Shown: piece by piece, positions 1-7,103 of the stretch
Layout of the letters: each line of letters opens with the position of its first letter
Position numbering within the stretch: the first letter of the stretch is position 1
Source: Zygnema cylindricum
Lineage: Eukaryota > Streptophyta > Zygnematophyceae > Zygnematales > Zygnemataceae
DNA length: 12,395 nucleotides
Direction: 5' to 3'
Assembly (NCBI GenBank): GCA_037447655.1
Contig: JBBHKE010001938.1
Coordinates: 71,501-83,895, forward strand
Made by a program: the position numbers and the translations under genes
The notes under the pieces: generated by a model
Database searches by the model: none
Told to the model about the DNA's origin: nothing
Seen by the model: only the letters and a program-made list of their open reading frames with translations

Positions 1-116
1 TAAGACTATTTCTATGCACTACGTATCTATTTCCCGTTAAATGAACTAGTCTACGTATAACTATTTAAATACGTGTCAAACTCCATCTATCTTAGCACTG
101 GTCCTAGACTTATACG

Positions 117-139
117 ATAGACCATAGACCATAGACCAT
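117..139. repeat. Short 7-bp tandem repeat (ATAGACC)n
   Basis: Three consecutive copies of the 7-mer ATAGACC are followed by ATG. It is a simple microsatellite. The rest of 1-195 shows no open frame or splice signals that I can support. Confidence 0.8.
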
Positions 140-195
140 GTACAAATGACATTTTTCACATTTGAAGAAGACGCCCGTACAATTTTCAAACTTAC

Positions 196-292
196 CGCGC
201 GGAAATAGTGTGACGTTTCCAACGTCTCTTTTTGAAAATGTCCTTACATTTTTGATGATATGACGTACCAGTTCCGTGATATTTCTGATCAG
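196..292 (-). CDS. Internal exon of an unidentified minus-strand gene
   Basis: Read on the minus strand, this 97 nt segment follows an acceptor with a pyrimidine-rich tail (ttctgtccag) and stops at a perfect GTAAGT donor at 195-190. In phase 0 it is open and reads LIRNITELVRH then IIKNVRTFSKRDVGNVTLFPR, leaving one base, so the exon is phase 0 in and phase 1 out. The upstream exon at 849-1025 ends in phase 0, so the two join cleanly across a 556 nt intron. The text is amphipathic with a charged, helical look, but I do not recognise the family. A longer neighbouring frame (SMYFLSGKLNEQFKGK, around 400-443) is an alternative exon in the same intron. The call rests on splice signals and coding-like text only. 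Confidence 0.35.
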
Positions 293-440
293 CTGGACAG
301 AAAGTACGAATAACTATGACGTATCTTTTCCTCAAATTCCGTACATTTTCGTAAAAAAACGTACATTTTACGGGAAATATTGTAGTTTTCCCTTAAATTG
401 TTCGTTCAGTTTACCGGACAAGAAGTACATCGAGTTTTTC

Positions 441-564
441 TGCGTTTTTTTTCAAAAGTCACGAATTATACGTTTCAATCGGAAAAATTGAAAAAATATT
501 TTTGCGTTTTTTTTCAAAAGTCACGAATTGTATGTTAAAATCGGAAAAATTGAAAAAATCGCAC
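441..564. repeat. 62-bp direct tandem duplication
   Basis: Two adjacent copies, 441-502 and 503-564, share TGCG, a T-run, CAAAAGTCACGAATT and ATCGGAAAAATTGAAAAAAT. They differ at a few positions (for example ATACGTTTCA against GTATGTTAAA). They lie inside the proposed intron between the two minus-strand exons, so they are probably neutral. Confidence 0.85.
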
Positions 565-848
565 GATTAAAACAACTATGATTGAAACCATGGTTCGAAA
601 AAGTTCGAATAATATTTTCTAAAAAAGTTTGAAGGAAATTGTCAAATTGAGCTGCAGTCCATTACAGGACAGGACTTCATTGCACCATACAGGTTTGCTT
701 TATTCACACTAGAAATGGATGATGAAAAAGATGATAAAATGAATGATCGCATACCATTGATTTTGCAAAAAAACAAAAATAGAGGCGCCAAACTGACCAA
801 CTACTCGGTTGTCAACCTTTTTGGAGCGTAGCGACGGACAAAACTTAC

Positions 849-1025
849 GGTCAAGTGCGTCAAAACTTGACAACTGTGGTAAGTCATCTTCTTTCCGGAA
901 ACCCTTTTCAGAATGCAGAAATCCGACTTTGAAAAAACATGGGGCCGCATCCAGAATGATTCATCCGTACTGTAACGAAATTTCCTAAAATGATAATCCA
1001 TAAACGAATAGCCAATGAAAATCAA
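849..1025 (-). CDS. Internal exon of an unidentified minus-strand gene
   Basis: This segment has exactly 59 codons, open in phase 0. It lies between a minus-strand acceptor (tttcattctag) and a consensus GTAAGT donor at 848-843. The protein begins LIFIGYSFMDYHFRKFRYS, continues through SFWMRPHVFSKSDFCILKR, and ends YHSCQVLTHLT. Aromatic, Cys and His content and the lack of low complexity make it look coding. The start FIGYSFMDYHFRKF faintly recalls the FIGYS-D motif of SIR2-like domains, but I would not name it on that. A second possible downstream partner is a minus-strand stretch at 514-708, which splices in phase and stays open to TGA only if TAA (700-702, 535-537) and TAG (619-621) are sense codons. 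No earlier exon was found. Confidence 0.4.
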
Positions 1026-1098
1026 CTAGAATGAAACGTGAAAAAATGTAAAGTTAATTTTTTTTTGTAAATTTGACGAAACTTGTTACCTCCTGCAG

Positions 1099-1222
1099 GT
1101 GAGATTTCCCTCCCTTGCTCCCTCCCTCCCTCTTCTCTCACTCTCTCTCCCTCACTCTCCTCCCTCTCTCTCAGCCTCCCTCCCTCCCTCCCTCCCTCTC
1201 ACTCCCTCTTTTTTTTTTTCAG
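1099..1222 (+). other. CT-rich intron end upstream of the myosin exon
   Basis: This 124 bp stretch of CCCTC, CTCT and T-runs begins with a good donor-like CAG|GTGAGA and ends with tttttcag. It fits a short intron, but the sequence before 1099 does not encode the expected myosin residues. The true donor may therefore be elsewhere. Confidence 0.5.
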
Positions 1223-1365
1223 CCGGTTTTAAAATAAATTTAAATTCAAATTCGAAAAGAAAGGACGAGTTTCTAAAGCCGCCATTAAATCGTACATTTT
1301 GGAGAGGTTGAGAGTGGTACAGATTTTGAATCCGAAACAAAATTATCACTGCTTTTATCAGTTAG
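1223..1365 (+). CDS. Myosin motor-domain exon (isolated fragment; in-frame TAA)
   Basis: Open in one frame apart from a TAA at 1230-1232, this 143 nt segment encodes the stretch after switch I of the myosin head. The residues are RF-[TAA]-NKFKFKFEKKGRV, then SKAAIKSYILERLRVVQ, then NPKQNYHCFYQL. Families read roughly SSRFGKF-I-I-FD--G-I-GA-I-TYLLE-SRVV------NYH-FYQL at this place, so the match is gapless. It lies after a CT-rich tract ending tttttcag (AG 1221-1222) and before a G|GTGAGG donor (GT 1366-1367). TAA stands at a usually invariant Gly: under a UAR=Gln code it gives Gln, otherwise it breaks the gene. I cannot find the preceding P-loop/NDNSS exon or the following exons, so it may be a pseudogene fragment or one exon of a gene with very large introns. 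The homology is near certain; the status is not. Confidence 0.8.
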
Positions 1366-1570
1366 GTGAGGGGGGCTTCCGCTGAGGTGAGACACCGAAA
1401 CTAGCCTGGAAGATTTTTACTTATTTTTGCTTTTTAATTTTATATATATATATAGCCTCTCTTAGGATATTTTCAGGGTTCTTAAGGTTTTGTTGGCTGT
1501 TTCTTTAGGTTTTTAGCTTTATGGCACCATTTTTGGGCGTTCTTGGTGAGAAGAACTTGACAGGGTATGA

Positions 1571-1830
1571 GCAATAACGTCATATACAATTAAATGCCAA
1601 TAATATAATTATATTATAACGGACAATAATATCATATGAAATTACCAACAATAATAGCATAACGCAATTTAGTACAATATAATCATATGCAAGCTATTAC
1701 CAACAATGACAGCATATGCAAATTATTTCTCACAATATAATCATGTGCGATATTTTATCAACAGTGACATCATGTGCAATTTATTGCCAACAATAAAATG
1801 TCATTACCGACAATGAAAAAATGTGCGATT
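1571..1830. repeat. Degenerate AT-rich minisatellite, unit about 27 bp
   Basis: About nine or ten diverged tandem units are present, with a core like ACAATAATATCATATGCAAT followed by TTATTACC. Units vary by small indels. It lies in the 1366-2125 stretch, which is otherwise T-rich intron-like DNA with a (TA)n run at 1441-1454; I see no supported exon there. Confidence 0.75.
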
Positions 1831-2125
1831 TCACGCGGTTTGAACATTTTCTGTATGGTATACCATGAATTGTTATTTTAGAGTAAAGAAGTTATTGGCG
1901 TGGGGTTTATATTAGAGTTGTTAATTCTCATTTTGTTTTGGATTTTGCGGCTGTTTTTGAACCCTTTGAAGAATTAGCCTTAAGAAAAAACAATTGGTGT
2001 CATTGATACTATTTTAGGTTCTAGGGAGTAAATCTAGGGGCACTGATATGGTGTCATTGTCGTTAGGTTTTTTAGGGTTTTTTAGGTTTTTTCGGTTTTT
2101 TTTGGATTTGTTATGGTAGTATGTC

Positions 2126-2644
2126 GTGTTCATACCAGACTCGATCTATCCCAAAAGAGAATTCAAACAGGATTTCCTCCATTACCGCTTTAACCACCAA
2201 AAGCTAAACCACTTATTAGAACTCAGGATTTTAAGTTGTATTTACTTGAGGTACGGTAACAAACAACCATGGCTAAAATTCCAGCCTCAATTTATTATCA
2301 TACTCACACGCTAGACTAACTATAGACAAGTTCATACAAAAAATTCCAGCCTCAATTTATTATCATACTCACACGCTAGACTAACTATGGACAAGTTCAT
2401 ACAAAAATTGGTCCACTCTATTCGCACCAATATTGTTTCTGCCGATTCTCAACCATTGTTTTCTTAAATCCCTAATTCAACTCTTGTCGCAGTCGACACT
2501 TGTAAACGTTCATCGAATCTAAATAAACGATACTTACAACCATAATCATTTTAAAATTAGGTTAAATATCAGAAATCGGCAAATATAAGCCGAACTACCA
2601 TATCGACGAAGAGGCCCCTCTTTACATGGAAGATAAAAAGTTGA
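2126..2644 (+). CDS. Possible UAR-containing ORF, unrecognised
   Basis: From 2126 the frame is free of TGA for 172 codons and ends at TGA 2642-2644, but it contains several TAA and TAG codons. In the standard code only 2126-2311 is open (FIPDSIYPKREFKQDF, HQKLNHLLELRILSCIYLR). Further on, text such as MDKFIQKLVHSIRTNIVSAD looks coding-like. No family is recognised, and it does not resemble the N-terminal helix expected for GOS1. It overlaps a 65-bp tandem duplication in which both copies stay TGA-free. AT-rich DNA can lack TGA over this length by chance in one of six frames, so this is only a candidate. Confidence 0.2.
2276..2405. repeat. 65-bp near-perfect tandem duplication
   Basis: Copies 2276-2340 and 2341-2405 differ by a single base (TATAGAC against TATGGAC). 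They begin AAATTCCAGCCTCAATTTAT and contain CACACGCTAGACTAAC. Such low divergence points to a recent event. Confidence 0.95.
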
Positions 2645-2759
2645 CAATTTCGGTTCGATTCGCAACACTACTACATTTCATAGCTTCAACCCTAAATTTC
2701 CCTTTTCCCGCGTAAACCCTAAACTATAAATTGAAAAGCCTGAACCTTCCCTCTAGCAG

Positions 2760-2906
2760 GCTATGTCGACGTTGTCGCCCACTCCTCTCCCCTCTCCTCA
2801 TTTACACCTCTAACGGCGTCATCGTCTTTCGCGCCAAAGTCTCCTGTTTCCTTTCTAAACCTTAAACCGTAAACCCTGAACCCTCTCTCCCCCCCTCTCT
2901 CTGCAG
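2760..2906 (+). repeat. 147-bp duplicate of the GOS1 exon start, with its own acceptor
   Basis: The sequence after TAGCAG at 2760 (GCTATGTCGAC) repeats the real exon start after TGCAG at 2907 (GCTATGTCGAT). Both are preceded by AAACC(C/G)TAAACC-type DNA and followed by CT-rich Ser/Pro coding text. The spacing is 147 bp, exactly 49 codons, so both GYVD starts are in the same frame. The copy reads GYVDVVAHSSPLSSFTPL and stays open into the second copy if the TAA in LNLKP-[TAA]-TLNPL is sense. The second acceptor has much the better pyrimidine tract. The first copy is therefore either a decaying duplication or an alternative acceptor adding 49 residues. Confidence 0.65.
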
Positions 2907-3146
2907 GCTATGTCGATGGTGTTGTGCTCTCCTCTGGCCCTTCCTCCTCCACCCCTTCCTCTCTCTCCTCCGACGGCTCCTCGTCTCTCGTGTCGGTGGA
3001 GTTGGAGCTTTAGAGTCTCTTAAGTCGTCTCCAGAGAGTGGTAATCTTTATGGAGGCGGCGGCCGAGAGACGTAATATCACGGCCAGTCTGCGACACGCG
3101 GCGGCCAGACACAAGGAGGTGTGGGGTGTGGGGAGACTTGGCGCAG
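2907..3146 (+). CDS. GOS1: Golgi Qb-SNARE GOS1/GOSR1, N-terminal-domain exon
   Basis: GOS1 (GOSR1, GS28) is a tail-anchored Qb-SNARE for fusion within the Golgi stack. This 240 nt exon follows an excellent acceptor (ctctctctgcag) and ends at CAG|GTGAGG, phase 1 in and out. It reads GYVDGVV, a Ser-rich linker, VELEL-[TAG]-SLLSRLQRV, MEAAAERRNITASLRH and AARHKEVWGVGRLGA. GYVD, the Ser-rich linker, E-E-QSLL--L and the ARH--(I/V)L motif occur in this order in plant GOS1 as I recall it. The TAG at 3011-3013 lies where plants have Gln. In the standard code the exon would have to start later, for example at AG 3033-3034 or with ATG 3050, losing the SLLSRL helix. The upstream exon encoding the W--LR--AR--E helix was not found. 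Confidence 0.75.
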
Positions 3147-4909
3147 GTGAGGTGTGGGGGGAGAAAGAGAGGATCGCATTAGCGGATCATTTTTAGCCAC
3201 ACTATTTTTTGTTAGCAAACGTTGATGGCCACTCTATTTTGAAACCGTTGTTTCCCTCTCTATTTTTCGTTGGCTAACGTTGTTTTCTTCTCTATTTTCA
3301 AGCCATTTATCAAAGCGTTGTTTTCGAGTTTTACTCAAAACTGTTATTTTTTGCTACTTGTTACCAAACGATTCTTTTCGCTCTTATTTTCAAACCATTT
3401 TTTTCCAATATTTTATGTCAACAAACATTGTTTTCCACCCTGTTTTTAGACTGTTGTTTTCCACTTTATTTTGCGTTAGAAAACCTCAACTCTATTTTTC
3501 GTTAGCAAGCCTTTTGGTTTCCACTCTATTTTCCATTAGGTAGTAGTTGGTTTTCACTCTATTTTCAAACCATTGGTTTCGTCTATTTTCCGTGAGCAAA
3601 CGTTGCTTTCTATTTCCAGATCGCTGTTTTATGCTCTATTTTTCGTTACCAAACCGTTGTTTTCCACATTAACAAATATGTTCTATTCTTAAGTTGTTTT
3701 TTGCACTCTGTTTTCAGTTTTCAAATATTTGTTTTCCACTATGTTTAAACGTTGTTTTCCACTCTTTTTTTCAGATCGTTGTTTTCCACTTTATTTTTTG
3801 TTAGAAAACTGTTGTTGTCCAATTTGTTTTCAACTGTTGTTTTCAACTTTATTTTCCCTTAGCAAACTGTTGTTTTGCATTCTATTTTCAAATCGTGGTT
3901 TTCCACACTATCGTCAAACCGTTGTTATCCTTTCAATTTTCCCCTAGCAAACTGTTGTTTTAAACCTATTTTCAAACCGTTGTTTTCCACTCTATTCAAA
4001 CCATTGTTTTTCACTCTATTTTTCCATGGCAAACGGTTGTTTTCCCCTCTTTTTTCAAACCGTGGTTTTCCAAAGCTATTTTTTGTTGGCAAATCATTGT
4101 TGTCCACTTTATTTTCTTACTATTGTTTTCCACTCTTTTTTCCAATAGCAAATGTTGTTTTTCACTCTATTTTCTGTCAGCCAATGTCGTTTTTACTCAT
4201 TTTCGAACCGCTCCACTCGATTTTTTGTTAGAAAAACCATTATTTTCTGCTCTATTTTCAAACCGTTGTTTTCCACTCTATTTGTGAGTAGCGAACTGCC
4301 ATTTGCCACTATTCAAAATCCTTGTCATCCAATCTATTATCAAACGGTTGATTCCATTCCATTTTCACTGTTTTAACTCTTTAATCCGTTATCAAACAAT
4401 TGTTTTCCACTGTTTGTTTTAACTCTTTAATCCGTTATCAAACAATTGTTTTCCACTATTTTATTGAACCGTTTGCTTCTACTTATCCATTAGAAAACCG
4501 TTGTTTTCCACCCTATTTCAGTTAGCAAACTGTAGTTTTCTACTCTTTGCTCTGTTAGGAAAACGTTCCACTCCATTTTCAAACCGTTGTTTTCTATTCT
4601 ATTTTCAAACCTTCGTTTTCCACTCTATTTTTTGGTAGAAAACCGTTGTGTTTTTCACCAATTTCAAACCATTGTTTTCCACTATGTTTTCAAAATGTTG
4701 TTTTCCACTCTATTTTTCGTCAGCCAACCGTTGTTTTCCACTCTATTATTGAATCGCTTGCTTCTACTTTTCCATCAGAAAACCGTTGTTTTTCACCCTG
4801 TTTTCAATTAGCTTTTTCACTTTTTTTTTTCAAACCGTTCGTTGTTTTCCACTCTATTTTCCGTTAAAAAACCGTTGTATTTTCCTCTCTGTTTCCTGTG
4901 TGTTCCAAG
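3147..4909 (+). other. Large GOS1 intron filled by a minisatellite
   Basis: The intron runs from GTGAGG at 3147 to an acceptor in tttcctgtgtgttccaag (AG 4908-4909). Both flanking exons are phase 1, so G|AG joins to give Glu and produces the EF of the family's EF--TR motif. The content is described under the repeat entry. Several 60-120 codon frames across it are repeats read in frame, not genes. Confidence 0.75.
3190..4880. repeat. Intronic minisatellite, unit 26 or 33 bp, several dozen copies
   Basis: The core GTTTTCCACTCTATTTT recurs along the whole stretch. It is linked either directly by CAAACCGTT or through an extra CGTTAGC block before AAACCGTT, giving two unit lengths of about 26 and 33 bp. 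By length there are about 50 units, most diverged by 10-25 percent. A perfect 46-bp local duplication (4371-4416 and 4417-4459) shows that the array is still changing. Each unit carries CCGTTG, whose complement CAACGG fits the Myb core YAACKG. Confidence 0.9.
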
Positions 4910-4995
4910 AGTTCCAGAGGACCCGGAGTCACATCAACTCTCTGAGGGAACACGCGGAGCTCCTCTCCTCCGTCCGCAATGTCAGCAAATATAAG
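4910..4995 (+). CDS. GOS1: GOS1/GOSR1 exon, conserved central helix
   Basis: This exon of 86 nt, phase 1 in and phase 0 out, ends at AAG|GTAAGA. After the split Glu codon it encodes FQRTRSHINSLREH then AELLSSVRNVSKYK. This is the hallmark of GOS1: INSLREHAELLSSVR is almost word for word the plant sequence, and EF--TR---N is shared with animal GOSR1. One residue is missing between SVR and YK compared with the usual SVRDDISEYK. It is the strongest homology in the window and fixes strand and phase for the gene. The Habc-type helix encoded here normally precedes a short linker and the SNARE motif. Confidence 0.9.
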
Positions 4996-5269
4996 GTAAG
5001 ACACATACAACAATTAGCGCGGATAAATTATTGTAGGTAAACTAGAGAGAGCCTTGGGTTTTTTTTCTTTTTTTTGTTGCATTTTTTGGGATTTTTTTGC
5101 GGTGCTCAAACTGAGAAGGAGAAAAAGGACGAAGAAGGGGAAAAGGAAATATAAAACGTAGCAGTTTCACAATTATTCTGGCGAACAGAATGTATACAGA
5201 ATGTTCCACGCTAATTCTGGTGTACGAAGTGAACAAATTTGCTGACGTGGCACGTTCTCATGGATGCAG

Positions 5270-5410
5270 GCCTCTGCAGCGAGTCCAAGTTATTTAACGG
5301 AACGGAGAAGCATCCATTCTACCAGGTTTGTGAAAGAAGAACTTAAGAAAGCACAAGTCGAATTAAAAAGGACAGAAGGAAGAAAACAATAAATAGACAA
5401 AAAAAAATGA
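5270..5410 (+). CDS. GOS1: GOS1 exon, linker to SNARE motif (3' limit uncertain)
   Basis: After the acceptor at AG 5268-5269 (atgcag) the frame continues in phase 0 from the previous exon: ASAASPSYLTERRSIHST. It corresponds to the family's ASGSMSP---LRER-SIHGS. Two ends are possible. An AG|GTTTGT donor at 5326 would end the exon in phase 2, but no suitable next exon is visible. If it is read through, RFVKEELKKAQVELKR follows and lines up with the SNARE start (HIDDVIGQAQATR) at V/I, E/D, L/I and AQ/AQ. That reading contains TAA at 5390 and ends at TGA 5408-5410, just after an A-run. A donor T|GTAATT at 5415 would need that TGA skipped. The core 5270-5325 is firm; the extension is tentative. 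Confidence 0.6.
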
Positions 5411-5776
5411 CATTGTAATTGTTGAAAAATGACGGATTTCCATTGTCAGAACTTTTAATTATTTTTTGGTTTTTTGGATGAAGATATTGACATCTCCCTG
5501 ATGTTCTAGACCTGATTTTCTTGTGTTTTTAAGGTTTTTGTCTTATATTTCTTGTTTTGGATGGTAGTGTGGGTAATTTGAATGTGTTTTTTATGGTTTT
5601 TCGGGATTTCAAGGTTTTGGTAAGTGTTCAAATAACATATATATAATTAGACTAAGGCTGAAAAGAGAATATCATTGTAAATACAAATGTCTTGGAGAAA
5701 CTTTATAAGCAAATGAAATTGTCAACATCTATTTATTACCGATCCTCTCTCTCTCCTCTTTCCCTTTTTTTTGCAG

Positions 5777-5967
5777 TGTTTGGAATGAATGATAGAGGCG
5801 TTCCATGGGTTCCTCAAACGACTCAAGACCATAAATATTTAGCCGGGTTGTGGAACGTTTTGCTATTATGTGTTTTTATAGTTTTGTTTATGTTGGCGAT
5901 TTTTGTGGTGCTTCTGACGTATTCTTCGGAGGGCGTTAAGACTAGATTCTTTGCTGGGGCCCGATGA
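5777..5967 (+). CDS. Orphan terminal exon with one transmembrane segment
   Basis: A strong acceptor (ctttttttttgcag) is followed in phase 1 by 63 codons ending at TGA 5965-5967. The protein has a polar head (GMNDRGVPWVPQTTQDHKYL), a membrane span of about 23 residues (NVLLLCVFIVLFMLAIFVV), and a basic tail (GVKTRFFAGAR). The positive residues lie on both sides of the span. It sits in the 3' part of the GOS1 gene, but its head is not a SNARE coiled coil. Its first two bases are TG, as in the exon at 6086, so the two could be mutually exclusive 3' exons; or a 5' exon ending in A would create ATG for a separate small membrane protein. I do not recognise the family. Confidence 0.5.
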
Positions 5968-6085
5968 AGCTGGTTGATAGGAATTCTTTTATTTTTAAAT
6001 TTTTCTTTCATTTGTCACTTTCTAAAAGTTTTATCCAATTGATTTTGTACAATTCAGTTTAAACAAAATTTTGGGTTTTTTTTAG

Positions 6086-6169
6086 TGGAAACTTTATTTT
6101 ACGTGCTTCCGAAATTGGAACAACTTCCTGAAAAACATAGTGAGAGAATGTTGTTGTTTCGAAGAATAG
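6086..6169 (+). CDS. GOS1: Probable GOS1 exon, C-terminal SNARE-motif half
   Basis: The exon has 84 nt, phase 1 in and out, between ttttttttag and G|GTGAGT. It encodes ETLFYVLPKLEQL then PEKHSERMLLFRRI. Set against the GOS1 SNARE motif (LF--I--K---L--KFP---LL--I) it matches LF, K---L, EK and the final L--I, with one residue missing. Hydrophobic layer positions are imperfect (His and Arg where Phe and Val are usual), and the codon that would carry the zero-layer Gln is split as N|TG, which cannot encode Gln. It is a real-looking exon; assignment to GOS1 is tentative. Confidence 0.45.
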   Translation, partial: WKLYFTCFRNWNNFLKNIVRECCCFEE

Positions 6170-6443
6170 GTGAGTACAAGAGAAAATATTAGTGTTTCCA
6201 AAGACAAAGAAAGACAATTGAGGTGACCATTGCCCATTTTTTATGGGCTTTAGAAAGGCTTTGAAAGAAAGAATGTGTCATTTTCTTTTTTTTTCAAAGT
6301 TTTATGGAAGAATCTGAATATTGCCGATGATGGCTTGTGAATAAAGCGAAGAATCTTCTCATTGATCTCCGTTTCTTTTTGTGCTCTCAGTTATTCCAAC
6401 ATTAAATTTTGATCATTATGTTTTCTGTCTTTTTGCTCTTCAG

Positions 6444-6589
6444 GAATGCAAATCAATTCTATGAAACAGAGACCACAACTATCGTTCTGTTTGTTAATTA
6501 TTTGTTAATTATTTGTTAATTATTATTTGTGTTATATTTTTCTCCCAATCATGAAGTTGAGATAGGCTTGTGGGACTGAGATTGAATGA
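6444..6589 (+). CDS. GOS1: Probable GOS1 last exon, tail anchor
   Basis: After the acceptor cttcag (AG 6442-6443) the phase-1 frame reads GMQINSMKQRPQLSFCLLIIC, where INSMKQRPQL resembles the INLRKRRDSL before the GOSR1 membrane anchor. A TAA follows at 6506-6508. Ending there leaves only about ten hydrophobic residues, too few to span a membrane. If TAA is Gln the segment continues as LFVNYYLCYIFLPI, giving about 23 residues, and ends at TGA 6587-6589 after a TAG at 6563. The stop region overlaps three 11-bp repeats (TTGTTAATTAT, 6491-6523). A competing acceptor (tgctctcag, AG about 6390) gives a short different tail. Placement in GOS1 rests on order and phase. Confidence 0.4.
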
Positions 6590-7103
6590 GAGCGGAAACT
6601 TTTTCCACTATTCATCAGGAGGGGGAGAAAGGGAGGGAGGGAGAGCTTCTTGGGTCTCCATAACTTCTGTTTACAGAAGAGTAAAATCAAAAGGAGATAA
6701 TTGATCGAGTTTGAACAATATTGACAATTTTTTGATATAAGAGTCATTTTTCTTGTTCCCTTTGCAAAGCAATCTTACAAACAAATCTAAAGCTGTTGAA
6801 CAACGAAAAACATTTTTTAAAAAACAATCTCAAAAATTGGAAGTGCTTTAAAAACGAACTTGTTGCAAATAATCTCGAGAAGTTTGTTTTCTTTAACTTT
6901 TTGAAATATGAAGCAAAATAAAAAATATTAATATTGAGCCCAAAAATACTTTGACTGAGAATCACAAACCACAGACAACGAGAAATCAACTCAAAAATCA
7001 ATTACACAAAATTATATATTGATCAACACTTCGTTCAACTCCAAATAATTGCCGCAATGTCTCTTCTAAATAAACTGTCTTTCAAACAAACCATTTCTCG
7101 AAC
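6590..7103. other. Intergenic region between convergent genes
   Basis: This AT-rich stretch lies between the GOS1 end (plus) and the unidentified minus-strand gene. A minus-strand frame open over 6744-7001 is very rich in Phe, Leu and Lys and ends at TGA. It looks like T-rich DNA read in frame, with no homology or convincing splice phase. I see no polyadenylation signal or RNA gene that I can defend. Confidence 0.4.

Noticed and set aside
980-1025. Resemblance of FIGYSFMDYHFRKF to SIR2-like domains
   Set aside because: The match is a few residues in a short exon, without the other catalytic motifs in view.
3280-4867. Several plus-strand frames of 70-118 codons rich in Phe, Ser, Cys
   Set aside because: They are the minisatellite read in frame (FSTLFS, NRCFPL), with no homology, and lie inside the GOS1 intron.
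3190-4880. CRISPR array
   Set aside because: Units are adjacent and diverged, without unique spacers of constant length, and the context is a eukaryotic intron.
5474-5509. Plus-strand LDEDIDISLM, which resembles the SNARE start of GOS1
   Set aside because: No acceptor in the needed phase precedes it and no usable donor follows; the upstream frame is T-rich noise.
6744-7001. Minus-strand 85-codon open frame rich in Phe and Lys
   Set aside because: Composition is that of T-rich DNA, the possible acceptor has the wrong phase, and no family is recognised.
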